Part shown: positions 25,081 to 34,187 of the stretch, in pieces
How positions within the stretch are numbered: the stretch's first letter is position 1
Layout: every line of letters starts with the position of its first letter
Assembly: GCF_014651115.1 (NCBI RefSeq)
Contig: NZ_BMWG01000007.1
Location: forward strand, 1-64,000
Direction: 5' to 3'
Origin: Streptomyces inusitatus
GTDB taxonomy: Bacteria; Actinomycetota; Actinomycetes; Streptomycetales; Streptomycetaceae
Length of the DNA: 64,000 nt
Position numbers and translations under genes: made by a program
The notes under the pieces: generated by a model
Seen by the model: only the letters and a program-made list of their open reading frames with translations
Database searches by the model: none
What the model was told of the DNA's origin: nothing

Positions 25081-25779
25081 GTGCTGGAATCCAGAGGAAG
25101 AGATTGGTCCCCCAGGGCGGTCGTGTTCGACTGTGACGGGACCCTGATGGACAGCGAGAGGCACTGGGTGGATGCCCGCAGACAGGTACTCGGTGAATAC
25201 GGGGCAGTCCCGGACGGGGAGTTCTGGGAACTGTCGAAGGGAGTCCACTACACCGAGTGCGGGGACCTCATGGCGAAGGTGGCCGGACGGAAGGAACTGG
25301 CCGGACGGATGACGGATCAGCTCCTGGACGCGTTCCGGACGCTGGCCTCCGGGGATCCGGTCGTCTGCCCCGGAGCGTCCACCGTGGTGGAGGCCGCGGC
25401 CGGGAGACTCCCGCTCGCGGTGGCCAGCAACTGCCCCGGTGACGTGGTGGAGGCGTGCCTGGGGTCGGCGGGGCTCCTCGGCCACTTCCGCGAGGTCGTG
25501 GTACCGGTCGGCCGGATGAGGCCCAAACCCCACCCCGATGTGTACGCCCACGCGGCGGACCTGCTGGGGGTGGATCCCGCCCGGTGCCTGGCCGTCGAGG
25601 ACTCGCTGTGCGGGATCCGCTCCGCCGTGGACGCCGGGATGCCCGTCATCGGCGTCGGCGCGGACCCCTCCGCCGAGAGCACCGCCCTCGCCGACGCCTG
25701 GGTCGAGTCCCTGGAGGACGAGGAGCTGGCCGCCTGGATCGCGCGCTGGGGCGATCAGGACCACCCGCCCGGAGGCTGA
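25081..25779 (+). CDS. HAD-superfamily phosphatase (beta-phosphoglucomutase-like)
   Basis: 232 residues from GTG at 25081, because GGAG lies six bases before it; the ATG at 25075 is too close to that site. HAD motif I is VVFDCDGTLMDSE, motif II is the Ser in LAVASNC, the Lys is in RMRPKPHPDVYAHAA, and motif IV is VEDSLCGIRSAVDAGM. A helical cap lies after motif I. It probably dephosphorylates a small sugar phosphate. Its upstream region is unusually A/T-rich. Confidence 0.88.
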   Translation: MLESRGRDWSPRAVVFDCDGTLMDSERHWVDARRQVLGEYGAVPDGEFWELSKGVHYTECGDLMAKVAGRKELAGRMTDQLLDAFRTLASGDPVVCPGASTVVEAAAGRLPLAVASNCPGDVVEACLGSAGLLGHFREVVVPVGRMRPKPHPDVYAHAADLLGVDPARCLAVEDSLCGIRSAVDAGMPVIGVGADPSAESTALADAWVESLEDEELAAWIARWGDQDHPPGG

Positions 25780-25788
25780 GCACACCTC

Positions 25789-25844
25789 CGTACGCCCGTC
25801 CCCGGACCGCGGTGCGACACGCCGTCCCCGGGGGCGGGGGTACG
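25789..25844. terminator. Convergent hairpin between HAD phosphatase and DHA kinase genes
   Basis: CGTACGCCCGTCCCCGG (25789-25805) and CCGGGGGCGGGGGTACG (25828-25844) pair almost fully around a 22-nt loop. It sits between convergent stop codons and could end transcription from both sides. Confidence 0.5.
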
Positions 25845-25849
25845 CGGGT

Positions 25850-27631
25850 TCAGCCGAGCACCCCGGCGTGGGTGATCCGGGCGGGGTCGGGCAGCCGGGC
25901 GGCCGGGCCCGGTTCGTGGACGCGTGCCAGTGCGATGAGGACGAGGGCGACCGCGACCGCGCCGGGATCGGGCCGGCCGGTGCCGTGGGCGCCCGTGTAA
26001 CTGGCCCTGCCGAGGCGGGCCGGGAGCGCGGCGGTGGCGAGCGCCCCGTCGATGGCGGCCCGCGCGGCGGCGGTCACCGCACGGTGACGGTCCTCCGGCG
26101 GCGCGGCCGTGAGGGACCGGGCCGCGGGGGCGAGGGCGTCGAGCAGGGTGCGGTCACCCGGCACGGCGCCGCCGACGGCGCTGATACGGGTGAGCGCCTG
26201 CTGAAGGGCGGCGGCGAGCCGGCGGACATCGGCCGGGACGCGGTCGGCCACCGGCGCCATCGCGGTGAACAGCAGGCCGAACAGCGGGCCGCTGGAGCCC
26301 CCGACCCGGTCACGGAAGGTGTCGGCGAGGGCGGCCGTGCCCGCGAGGCCGCTCTCGCGGGCATGCCGCGCCGCCTCGGCGACCCCGCCGCGGAAGTTGT
26401 CGCCGAAATCCCCGTCCCCGGCCGCCTGGTCGAGCGCGGTGAGATCCGCGTGCGCCGCCAGGACCAGCCGGTGCAGTTCCCTCAGGAACGCGCCCTCGGC
26501 CCGGGGCGCGTTCCTGAGGGAAGCGCGGCGGGGGACGCCGTCCGACAGCCGCGGGGGAGTGAGCGCCGTACCGCCGCCGGCCGGTCCGGGGAGGCGCAGG
26601 GGCGTGTCCGTCGGCGATGTCCACAGCTCCAGCCAGCCGGGGGCCGTACGGGTGAGCGTGATGCTGAACCCCGCCATGTCCAGAGCGGTGGCGTAGACCC
26701 CCGCGGCCAGGGAGCGCACCGGTGTCCCGCGCGCGGTCAGCTCCCGGTGGACCAGCGCGCTGATCGCTCTCAGTTCCAGCTCCCCGGTCCCTCCCAGCCC
26801 CGAGATCACCGCGATCACCCCGTCGTCGGCCCGGGGCCGGGAGGGACCGTCGGGGAGGCCGGTGGGGAGAGTGGTGGGGAGGCCGTCGGGGAGGGCGGCC
26901 AGCAGCTCGTCGAGCATGCGGCCGACGGTGTGCTCGACGGGCCCGGAGGCGGCGACCGTACGGGCCGCGCGCTCGCCGTGGATCCCGACGCCGTAGTCCA
27001 GCGCTCCCGGCGGCAGGGGGAACGCGGGCAGACCGAGCGAGGGGGAGGTGTGGGCGCGGGCGCAGACCGCGAGGCTCCGGGTGGCGGCAGCCACGCGCGA
27101 ACCCAGCTCGGCCAGGGCCGCGAGGCCGGCGCCCCGGTCGGCCATCGCCCCCAGCATCTTCTCCACGACCAGGACACCCGCCGTCCCGCGCCGCCCCGCA
27201 GCCGTGCCCGCGGTGGCGAGATCGTCGTCCACCACCACCTCGGCCACCTCGATCCCGGCGGCCCGGACCCGCTCCGCCGCCAGGGCGAAGTTGATCCGGT
27301 CCCCGGTGTAGTTCTTCACGATCAGCAGCACACCGTCCCGCGCGCCGAGCGCGGCGGCGGCCCGGGCCCCCGCCTCCACCTGGGCGCCGGTCGGAGAGGT
27401 GAACACCGGGCCCGGCACCACGGCGTCCAGCCCCCCGCGCCCCAGCAGCCCCGCGTCGAGCGGCTCGTGCCCCGCGCCGCCCCCGGCCACCAGCGCCACC
27501 CTCCGCCCCGGGGAGGGACGGGTCGCCAGCAGATACAGCGGGTCCGGACAGACCCCGATGCCCGGATGAGACAGCGCCAGTCCCCGGCACCCCAGCAGAA
27601 CCGCCTCATGACCGGGAAGGAAGAAGCTCAT
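25850..27631 (-). CDS. Dihydroxyacetone kinase, fused DhaK-DhaL form
   Basis: 593 residues from ATG at 27631 with GGAGGT upstream. Residues ~1-330 are the DhaK domain: GGGAGHEPLDAG, VKNYTGDRINF, and DYGVGIHGE with the His that binds the substrate carbonyl. Residues ~390-590 are the DhaL domain: DQAAGDGDFGDNF (Mg-ADP Asp cluster; the usual GDGDTG is GDGDFG here) and GGSSGPLFGLLF. As in ATP-dependent eukaryote-like kinases, both domains are in one chain, so no PTS partner is needed. It phosphorylates dihydroxyacetone, or a related triose, for glycolysis. Confidence 0.88.
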   Translation of the reverse strand: MSFFLPGHEAVLLGCRGLALSHPGIGVCPDPLYLLATRPSPGRRVALVAGGGAGHEPLDAGLLGRGGLDAVVPGPVFTSPTGAQVEAGARAAAALGARDGVLLIVKNYTGDRINFALAAERVRAAGIEVAEVVVDDDLATAGTAAGRRGTAGVLVVEKMLGAMADRGAGLAALAELGSRVAAATRSLAVCARAHTSPSLGLPAFPLPPGALDYGVGIHGERAARTVAASGPVEHTVGRMLDELLAALPDGLPTTLPTGLPDGPSRPRADDGVIAVISGLGGTGELELRAISALVHRELTARGTPVRSLAAGVYATALDMAGFSITLTRTAPGWLELWTSPTDTPLRLPGPAGGGTALTPPRLSDGVPRRASLRNAPRAEGAFLRELHRLVLAAHADLTALDQAAGDGDFGDNFRGGVAEAARHARESGLAGTAALADTFRDRVGGSSGPLFGLLFTAMAPVADRVPADVRRLAAALQQALTRISAVGGAVPGDRTLLDALAPAARSLTAAPPEDRHRAVTAAARAAIDGALATAALPARLGRASYTGAHGTGRPDPGAVAVALVLIALARVHEPGPAARLPDPARITHAGVLG

Positions 27632-27997
27632 CGGGACCTCCAGAGGAGAGGGCCTCAGCACAGGAGCGCCCCGCGGGCCGCGGTTCGGCCCGCGCGGCCG
27701 GGCCCGCGAAACCGTCCGCCCGGGGGAACATCGCGCGGAACCCCATTGTCGCCCCCGTCGCGCCGCCCGCAACGCGAGCGGCTCCCTGAGCTGCCCCCGG
27801 GCGCCGTCGGCGCGGGGCGGGAGACCCTCTTCCCAAAGCGCGGGAGGCGGACCAGGATTGTCCCTCCGCGACGCGCGCCCGTGGCGTCGTCGTACCGGGC
27901 CCGGCACGGCCCGATGTGGAAGGATCTTTTCGAGGAGGCCGCACGGGGGCAGTGCGCCCCGCGCGGCATCCGTCGGCACCCGAACGAAAGGCCGGCC
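27632..27997. other. Intergenic region between divergent DHA kinase and LLM oxidoreductase genes
   Basis: This 366-bp region holds the promoters of both divergent genes, but I see no clear -10/-35 pair, operator or RNA. Several GC-rich self-complementary patches (around 27675-27705) are not distinctive in this genome. Confidence 0.4.
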
Positions 27998-28999
27998 ATG
28001 GACTTCGGACTCGTTCTCCAGACGGACCCGCCGTCCTCCACCGTCGTCGAGCTGATGCGGCGCGCGGAGAACCAGGGCTTCCGCTACGGCTGGACCTTCG
28101 ACTCGGCGGTGCTCTGGCAGGAGCCCTTCGTCGTGCACAGCCGGATCCTGGAGCACACCGAGAGCCTGATCGTCGGCCCCATGGTCACCAACCCGTCCAC
28201 CAGGACCTGGGAGGTCACCGCCTCCACCTTCGCCACCCTCAATGAGATGTACGGGAATCGCACGGTCTGCGGCATCGGGCGCGGCGACTCGGCGATGCGC
28301 GTCGTGGGACGCCCGCCCAACACCCTCGCCACGCTCGGCGAGGCGATCGGCGTCATCCGCGATCTCGCCGAGGGCCGCGAGACGGCGGTGAACGGCCGCC
28401 CGCTGCGGCTGCCCTGGGTGCGGGACGGCAGGCTGCCGGTGTGGATGGCCGCGTACGGGCCCCGGGCGCTGGCCCTCGCCGGGCAGCGGGCCGACGGATT
28501 CATCCTCCAGCTCGCCGACCCCTTTCTCGCCGAGTCGATGATCACCGCCGTGCGCACGGCCGCGTCCGACGCGGGCCGCGACCCCGCCGCCGTCACCGTC
28601 TGCGTCGCCGCGCCCGCCTATGTCGGGGACGATCTCGCCCACGCCCGGGACCAGTGCCGCTGGTTCGGCGGCATGGTCGGCAACCATGTCGCCGACCTGG
28701 TCGCCCGCTACGGAGAGCACTCCGCGCTGGTGCCCGAGGCGCTCACCTCGTACATCAAGTCCCGGCACGGATACGACTACAGCCACCACGGCCGCGCCGG
28801 GAACCCCTCGGCGGACTTCGTGCCGGACGAGATCGTCGACCGCTTCTGTCTGCTGGGCCCGGCCGAGGCCCACATCGAGAAACTCCGCGCCCTGCGCGCC
28901 CTCGGTGTCGACCAGTTCGCCGTCTACGCCATGCACGACGCCAGGGAGACCGTCATCGACGCCTACGGGGAACGGATCATTCCGGCGGTCGGCGGCTGA
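27998..28999 (+). CDS. LLM-class (TIGR03842-like) F420-dependent oxidoreductase
   Basis: 333 residues from ATG at 27998; GAAAGG precedes it. It is a luciferase-like TIM barrel: FGLVLQTDPP, EPFVVHSRILEHTESLIVGPMVTNPSTR, GIGRGDSAMRVVG and MAAYGPRALALAGQRADGFILQ. Such proteins use coenzyme F420 or FMN. I recall the TIGR03842 group occurring beside hydantoinase genes, as here; a link to pyrimidine breakdown is an inference from this position. Confidence 0.85.
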   Translation: MDFGLVLQTDPPSSTVVELMRRAENQGFRYGWTFDSAVLWQEPFVVHSRILEHTESLIVGPMVTNPSTRTWEVTASTFATLNEMYGNRTVCGIGRGDSAMRVVGRPPNTLATLGEAIGVIRDLAEGRETAVNGRPLRLPWVRDGRLPVWMAAYGPRALALAGQRADGFILQLADPFLAESMITAVRTAASDAGRDPAAVTVCVAAPAYVGDDLAHARDQCRWFGGMVGNHVADLVARYGEHSALVPEALTSYIKSRHGYDYSHHGRAGNPSADFVPDEIVDRFCLLGPAEAHIEKLRALRALGVDQFAVYAMHDARETVIDAYGERIIPAVGG

Positions 29000-29072
29000 C
29001 ACCGGCGCACGGCGGCTGACACCGGGCCGCCGGACGGACGGGTCCGGCGGCGGGCGGTGCGAAAGCGCCGGT

Positions 29073-30224
29073 TCAACGGTTGGAGCTCGCCCCGTCCGCA
29101 GGGCTCAGGGGAGCGCTCGGGGGCGCCTTCGGACGGCTCCAGCGGCGCATGACGGGCATTTCCACGGCGTGGTAGAGCACCCAGCTGATCAGGAGGGTGA
29201 GCGCGAACCAGCCGCCCGTGCGCACGATCGCCTCGAACACCCCCCACTGCCGCCCGGTCCCGAGGGCCACCGGCCCGTGGTACGCCACGGCCAGATGCAC
29301 CATGTAGAAGGCGAAGGACAGCTCCCCGAGGCGTACCGCCTTTCTGCCGCTCAGCAAGGAGGGCCGACCGGCCGCGTCGGCATGGGCTCCGCTGGCCACC
29401 ACGAGGGCGAGCGGAATGACCGCGGGAGCCACCAGTCCGTACGAGCCCGGCAGCCAGACCGTCAGAAGATAGCCGGGCACCACCGAAAGCATCGCCATGG
29501 TGCGGCTGATCGGAATCCACCGGCCGGTCATCACGATACGGGCCAGGAGAATTCCGATGACGAATTCGAAGAGCCGGCTGGCCGGCAGGAAGTAGACGGC
29601 CCAGAACTGCAACCATCCGAATTTTGCGCCGGCTGCGGGTTCATTGGGCAGCAGTGTTTCCGCCAGTATCGGGACGGCGAGCACGCACAGCATCATGATG
29701 CCGGCCCATTTCCATAGGCTGCCCGGGCGGATCTTGTTCACGAGCAGAAGCAGGGCCGGGAAAAGCAGATAGAATATTAATTCCACGGAGAGGGACCACG
29801 CCACCCCGTTCATTCCGTAGAGGACCTCGTACTTCGGCACCCAGGCATGGACGAGGAACAGGCCGGGGGCGAACTCGGTCATGGACACCGCCCGGCCGGT
29901 CAACAGGATCAGCAGCAGCCCGCCGATCCAGGTGACGAAGTGGGTCGGGTAGATCTTCGCCAGCCGGCGGCGCCAGAACAGCAGCGGCCGGTCGTCGGCG
30001 CGCGCCGACCAGGTGAGCACGAAGCCGCTGAGGATGAAGAAGAACGAGACTCCGATGCTGGCCAGCATGCCGAAGTATTTATCGATTTCCTTGTTCAGCT
30101 GCTGATCGGTGAACATCCGGGCCAAAGACATGTGGGCGAGGAAGACCAGCAGTGCGGCGATGAATCTCATACCGGTGAGGGACGGCAGTGCCGTTGGGCG
30201 CGGAGAGGGGCTCTTCTCTGACAT
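29073..30224 (-). CDS. Membrane acyltransferase, OafA/YrhL family (acyltransferase 3)
   Basis: 383 residues from ATG at 30224 (GAGGAAAG upstream). About ten membrane segments are seen, with the family motif SLTGMRFIAALLVFLAHMS (catalytic-type His), FFILSGFVLTWS and the late HxxxE-like MVHLAVAYHG. It transfers acyl groups to cell-surface sugars or to lipid or antibiotic products. Codon 149 is TTA (29778-29780), followed by the rare ATA, so expression may be bldA-dependent. It is monocistronic. Confidence 0.88.
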   Translation of the reverse strand: MSEKSPSPRPTALPSLTGMRFIAALLVFLAHMSLARMFTDQQLNKEIDKYFGMLASIGVSFFFILSGFVLTWSARADDRPLLFWRRRLAKIYPTHFVTWIGGLLLILLTGRAVSMTEFAPGLFLVHAWVPKYEVLYGMNGVAWSLSVELIFYLLFPALLLLVNKIRPGSLWKWAGIMMLCVLAVPILAETLLPNEPAAGAKFGWLQFWAVYFLPASRLFEFVIGILLARIVMTGRWIPISRTMAMLSVVPGYLLTVWLPGSYGLVAPAVIPLALVVASGAHADAAGRPSLLSGRKAVRLGELSFAFYMVHLAVAYHGPVALGTGRQWGVFEAIVRTGGWFALTLLISWVLYHAVEMPVMRRWSRPKAPPSAPLSPADGASSNR

Positions 30225-30400
30225 GCGCTTTCCTCGCCTTTTCGGTATTCGCTTGACCGGAACGGTGCGGCGGTAAATCCGACTGGGCCCGTGCAGGCAT
30301 TTACCGAGGGGGACTGTACAGAGCTGTCTCCCTGTTCCGTCAATCAAAAGTCAACCGGCGAGTAATGGGTGGTAAACCTTCTGCTTCCGCCGATGCCGAA

Positions 30401-30443
30401 AAGGGGATGGTCCCGATGCCCGCGGCTTCGGGACCATCCCCTT
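30401..30443 (-). terminator. Strong 16-bp hairpin downstream of the lipoate ligase gene
   Basis: AAGGGGATGGTCCCGA and TCGGGACCATCCCCTT are perfectly complementary around an 11-nt loop. It lies 38 bases past the lipoate ligase stop on the minus strand and 180 bp upstream of the acyltransferase start. Confidence 0.8.
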
Positions 30444-30467
30444 GACCGCGCGGCCGAGCCCCTCACC

Positions 30468-30480
30468 GGGGGGGGGGGGG
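30468..30480. repeat. Run of thirteen G
   Basis: A 13-base G homopolymer directly abuts the stop codon of the lipoate ligase gene. It could be hypermutable, or a mis-called length. Confidence 0.85.
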
Positions 30481-31545
30481 TCAGGGCACGCGCGCGGTCC
30501 ACTCGTCGTTCTGGAACTTGGTCCTGACCAGATCCCGGGCGCGCGCCATCTCCTCGTCGGTGACCTCGCCGTCCGTGAGGCCGTAACGCCCCCGGAAGGA
30601 TTCGATCATGCGCTCGATGACGGCCTCACGGGGCAGCCCGGTCTGCCGGCGCAGCGGATCGACGCGCTTCTTGGCGCTCTTGGTGCCCTTGTCGGAGAGC
30701 TTCTCCCGGCCGATGCGCAGGATGTCGAGCATCTTGTCGGCGTCGATGTCGTACGCCATGGTCACATGGTGCAGCACCGCGCCGGGGCCGCCGTCCGGGC
30801 CTACCACGCGCTTCTGGGCGGCTCCGGCGACCTTGCCCATATCGGTGGCGATGTCGTTGAGCGGCTGGTACCAGGCCTTGATGCCCATGTCGCCGAGCGC
30901 GCCGAGGACCCAGTCGTCGAGATACGCGTACGAGTCCGCGAAGGAGAGACCCGAGACGAGGGACTCGGGGACGGCGAGGGAGTACGTGATGGTGCTCCGC
31001 GGCTCCGCGAACATCGCGCCGCCGCCGGAGATCCGGCGGACCACCGTGGCCCCGTGGCGGGCCGCGCCCTCGGGGTCGACCTCATTGCGGAGCGACTGGA
31101 AGCTGCCGATGATGACGGCCGGCGAGTCCCACTGCCAGACCCGGAGCGTCGGGGGCCGCCGGCCGGCCGCCACCTCGCCGGTGATGACCTCGTCGAGCGC
31201 CATGTGCAGGGCGGGGGACTGGGGAGCGTCATGGATGAGCTGCCAGTCGTAGTCGCGCCAGTCGGTGGCCTGCGCGAGCGCGCGGCGCACCGCGACGGCC
31301 ACGCTCTCGGCGGTGAAACCGAAGAGGACCGCCGACTCGGGCAGCGCGGCGACGATGCGCGAGGTCAGGCCCTCGGTGCCGGTGTCGGCGGGCGCGCCCT
31401 CCAGCGCCGCGTCGATCAGCAGGATGGCGTCGTCGGGCTCCAGGAAGAAGTCTCCGGCCACCCGGACGTTCTTCAGGAGGCCGTCGTCGACCTCCAGGTC
31501 GACGACCACCAGCTTGCCGCCGGGGACTTTGTACTCGCCGTGCAT
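30481..31545 (-). CDS. Lipoate-protein ligase family protein
   Basis: 354 residues from ATG at 31545 with GGAGGAACC upstream. Residues ~1-85 resemble the accessory domain of LplA (MHGEYKVPGGKLVVVDLEVDDGLLKNVRVAGDFFLEPDDAI), here at the N-terminus instead of the C-terminus as in E. coli. The catalytic BPL/LplA domain follows: RVWQWDSPAVIIGSFQS, VVRRISGGGAMF (RRxSGGGA lipoyl-AMP motif) and the Lys of KVAGAAQKR. It attaches lipoate or octanoate to E2/GcvH domains. Confidence 0.88.
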   Translation of the reverse strand: MHGEYKVPGGKLVVVDLEVDDGLLKNVRVAGDFFLEPDDAILLIDAALEGAPADTGTEGLTSRIVAALPESAVLFGFTAESVAVAVRRALAQATDWRDYDWQLIHDAPQSPALHMALDEVITGEVAAGRRPPTLRVWQWDSPAVIIGSFQSLRNEVDPEGAARHGATVVRRISGGGAMFAEPRSTITYSLAVPESLVSGLSFADSYAYLDDWVLGALGDMGIKAWYQPLNDIATDMGKVAGAAQKRVVGPDGGPGAVLHHVTMAYDIDADKMLDILRIGREKLSDKGTKSAKKRVDPLRRQTGLPREAVIERMIESFRGRYGLTDGEVTDEEMARARDLVRTKFQNDEWTARVP

Positions 31546-31693
31546 GGTTCCTCCGCGGCCGTGGGCGCTCAACGGCCTCAAGCCGTTCTTGAAGTCGTTC
31601 CTGCCGACTCCAACGCGACCGGGCCCCGGAGTGTTCCTGCGGCGGGCCCCGACCCGACACCGCGATGTCACAGGGCCGTGCTTAGCTGGTCAT

Positions 31694-32527
31694 ATGATCG
31701 ATGACTATCTGGCCGGTGACCTGTCCGCCGTCGAAGAGGCGATCCGGAAGGCGGCCGCCGCCGAGATCATGCCGCGGCACCGGCAGCTCGCCGCGCACGA
31801 GATCGTGCAGAAGAGCGGCCCGCACGATTTGGTGACCACGGCCGACCGTCTCGCCGAGGAACACCTCACCGCCTCCCTGACCGCCCTGCTGCCCGGCTCG
31901 GTCGTGGTCGGCGAGGAGGCGGTCCACGCCGATCCGTCGGTCTACGGCGCGCTCGGCGGGGACGCGCCCGTGTGGATCGTCGACCCGGTCGACGGGACCC
32001 GGCAGTTCGTCCGCGGCGAGGCCGGTTTCTGCACCCTGGTGGCCCTCGCGGTCCGCGGCGAGGTGCTGGCGTCCTGGACCTACGCGCCGGTGCTCGACTG
32101 GATGGCCACGGCCGTCAAGGGCCGGGGCGCCTGGCTCAACGGCGAGCGGCTGCTCCCGGGCCCGCCCGAGCCCGGCGCGGATCTGAGAGTGGCGATGTCC
32201 CACCCCGACTACACCACCGAGGACCAGAAGCGCGCCCTGCTCGTCCTCGACACACCGGGGGTGCGGGCGCGCCCCTGCGGTTCGGCCGGTCTCGAATACC
32301 TCGGGGTGGCCCGGGGCGATCAGGAGGCAATCGCCTTCTCCTGGGAGAACGCCTGGGACCACGCGGCCGGACTGCTGCTGGTGACCGAGGCGGGGGGCGC
32401 GCATCTGACGCTCTCCGGCGAGGAGTTCCGCATAGCCGGGGACAACGCCATGCCGTTCACCGCCGCCCGCACACCCGAGACGGCCGAGCGGATCCGCGCG
32501 CTGCTCGCCTCCGCCTCCTCCGGCTGA
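31694..32527 (+). CDS. Inositol-monophosphatase family phosphatase
   Basis: 277 residues. The metal motifs are GEEAV, WIVDPVDGTRQFVRG and WENAWDHAAGLLLVTEAGG. The family covers inositol-1-phosphatase, PAP phosphatase and histidinol-phosphatase; the substrate cannot be fixed from sequence. TTAGCT six bases before the ATG suggests a leaderless mRNA. It is divergent from the lipoate ligase. Confidence 0.9.
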   Translation: MIDDYLAGDLSAVEEAIRKAAAAEIMPRHRQLAAHEIVQKSGPHDLVTTADRLAEEHLTASLTALLPGSVVVGEEAVHADPSVYGALGGDAPVWIVDPVDGTRQFVRGEAGFCTLVALAVRGEVLASWTYAPVLDWMATAVKGRGAWLNGERLLPGPPEPGADLRVAMSHPDYTTEDQKRALLVLDTPGVRARPCGSAGLEYLGVARGDQEAIAFSWENAWDHAAGLLLVTEAGGAHLTLSGEEFRIAGDNAMPFTAARTPETAERIRALLASASSG

Positions 32528-32725
32528 CCGCGCCGCCCCCGCGCAGGGGTACGGGGGTGGCGCGCGGCGTATTTCAGTGCGCCCCTCGCCCGCCCCCCGG
32601 CACCCCGTGAGCGGCCGGAGTGCTCCTCCCGCGCCCCGCGTCGGGGCGCACCCGCCGACGTGCCGCCCCCGCGCCGGAATATCCTGGGTCCTCCGGGCCA
32701 CCGGCCTACCGAAGGAGTCGTTGGA

Positions 32726-34150
32726 GTGAGGGCGATGCTCGACGCCGTCGTCGTGGGGGCGGGTCCCAACGGACTGACGGCCGCGGTCGAACTGGCGCGC
32801 AGAGGCCGTACCGTCGAGGTCTTCGAGGCCAAGGAGACGGTCGGGGGCGGTGCGCGCACCGAGGAGCTGACCCTCCCCGGCTTCCGCCACGACCCGTGCT
32901 CCGCCGTGCATCCGCTCGGCATCGGCTCCCCGGCCTTCGCCGGGATGCCGCTCGACCGGTACGGGCTTGAGTGGCTGCACCCCGAGCTGCCGATGGCGCA
33001 CCCCTTCGACGACGGCACGGCCGCCGTCCTCTCCCGCTCGGTCGCCGAGACCGCCGCCTCCCTCGGGCCGCGCGACGCGGGCGCCTACCGACGGCTGCTC
33101 TCCCCCTATCTCGGCACATGGGACGTACTGGTCCGCGACTTCATGTCGCTGCCGCTGACCGCGCTGCCCCGGGACCCGGTGGGGCTGGCCCGGTTCGCCG
33201 CCGCCGGACTCCCCCCGTACAGCTGGCTGATGCGCCGCTTCCGGGACGACCGGGCCCGCGCCATGATGGCGGGGCTCGTGGCCCATGTGATCGCCCCGCT
33301 CACCGGCATCGCGACCAGCGGCGTCGGACTGCTCTTCGCGCTCGCCGCGCACGAGAAGGGCTGGCCGCTGCCGCGCGGCGGCTCCCAGTCCATCGCGGAC
33401 GCCCTCGCCCGCCATCTGGCCGACCTCGGCGGCACGGTCCACACCGGTTTCGAGGTCAAGCGGCTGGACGATCTGCCCCCGGCGCGCGCCTATCTCTTCG
33501 ACACCTCGCCCACCGCGCTCGCCCGGATCGCCGGTCTGGGCCGGAGCTACGAGAACTACCGCTACGGCGCCGCCGCGTTCAAAATCGACTACGCGCTGGA
33601 CGGGCCGGTCCCCTGGACGGCCGAGGAGCCCCGCCGGGCGGGCACCGTCCAGATCGGCCCCTCCAGCCGGGAGATCGCCACCGCCCTCGGCGCGGCGACC
33701 GGGGGATCGGCCCCCGCCACCCCGTTCCTGATCACCGCCCAGCCCAGTCTGGTCGACCCCTCCCGGGCCCCCGAGGGCAAGCATGTCTTCTGGGCGTACG
33801 GCCATGTGCCCAACGGATGGGACGGCGATCTCACCGACGCGATCGAGCGGCAGATCGAGCGCTTCGCCCCCGGCTTCCGGGACCGGGTCCTCGCCCGGGC
33901 CACCGCGGGCCCCCCGGAGCTGGAGGCGCGCAACGCCAACTACGTCGGCGGAGACATCGCCTGCGGGGCCGCCAGCGGACTGCAACTGCTGCTCCGCCCC
34001 ACCGTCTCGCTCTTCCCCCACCGCACCCGGCACCCCTCCGTCTTCCTCTGCTCGGCGGCCTCCTGGCCCGGCCCCGGAGTGCACGGCATGTCCGGGCACA
34101 ACGCGGCCAAGGCGGTCTGGCGGGCGCTGCGCGCGGCCGACGCGCGATGA
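32726..34150 (+). CDS. FAD-dependent oxidoreductase, phytoene-desaturase-like
   Basis: 474 residues from GTG at 32726, eight bases after GGAG. The N-terminal dinucleotide fold is [39 protein letters not shown]. The middle has [12 protein letters not shown] and [16 protein letters not shown], and the C-terminal FAD segment is [19 protein letters not shown]. This group is annotated as NAD(P)/FAD oxidoreductase or phytoene dehydrogenase-related. No carotenoid genes are nearby, so the substrate is open. Confidence 0.87.
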   Translation: MRAMLDAVVVGAGPNGLTAAVELARRGRTVEVFEAKETVGGGARTEELTLPGFRHDPCSAVHPLGIGSPAFAGMPLDRYGLEWLHPELPMAHPFDDGTAAVLSRSVAETAASLGPRDAGAYRRLLSPYLGTWDVLVRDFMSLPLTALPRDPVGLARFAAAGLPPYSWLMRRFRDDRARAMMAGLVAHVIAPLTGIATSGVGLLFALAAHEKGWPLPRGGSQSIADALARHLADLGGTVHTGFEVKRLDDLPPARAYLFDTSPTALARIAGLGRSYENYRYGAAAFKIDYALDGPVPWTAEEPRRAGTVQIGPSSREIATALGAATGGSAPATPFLITAQPSLVDPSRAPEGKHVFWAYGHVPNGWDGDLTDAIERQIERFAPGFRDRVLARATAGPPELEARNANYVGGDIACGAASGLQLLLRPTVSLFPHRTRHPSVFLCSAASWPGPGVHGMSGHNAAKAVWRALRAADAR

Positions 34151-34187
34151 GCGCGCGGGGGCCGCGCGAGCGGAGGTCCGGGGAGTG

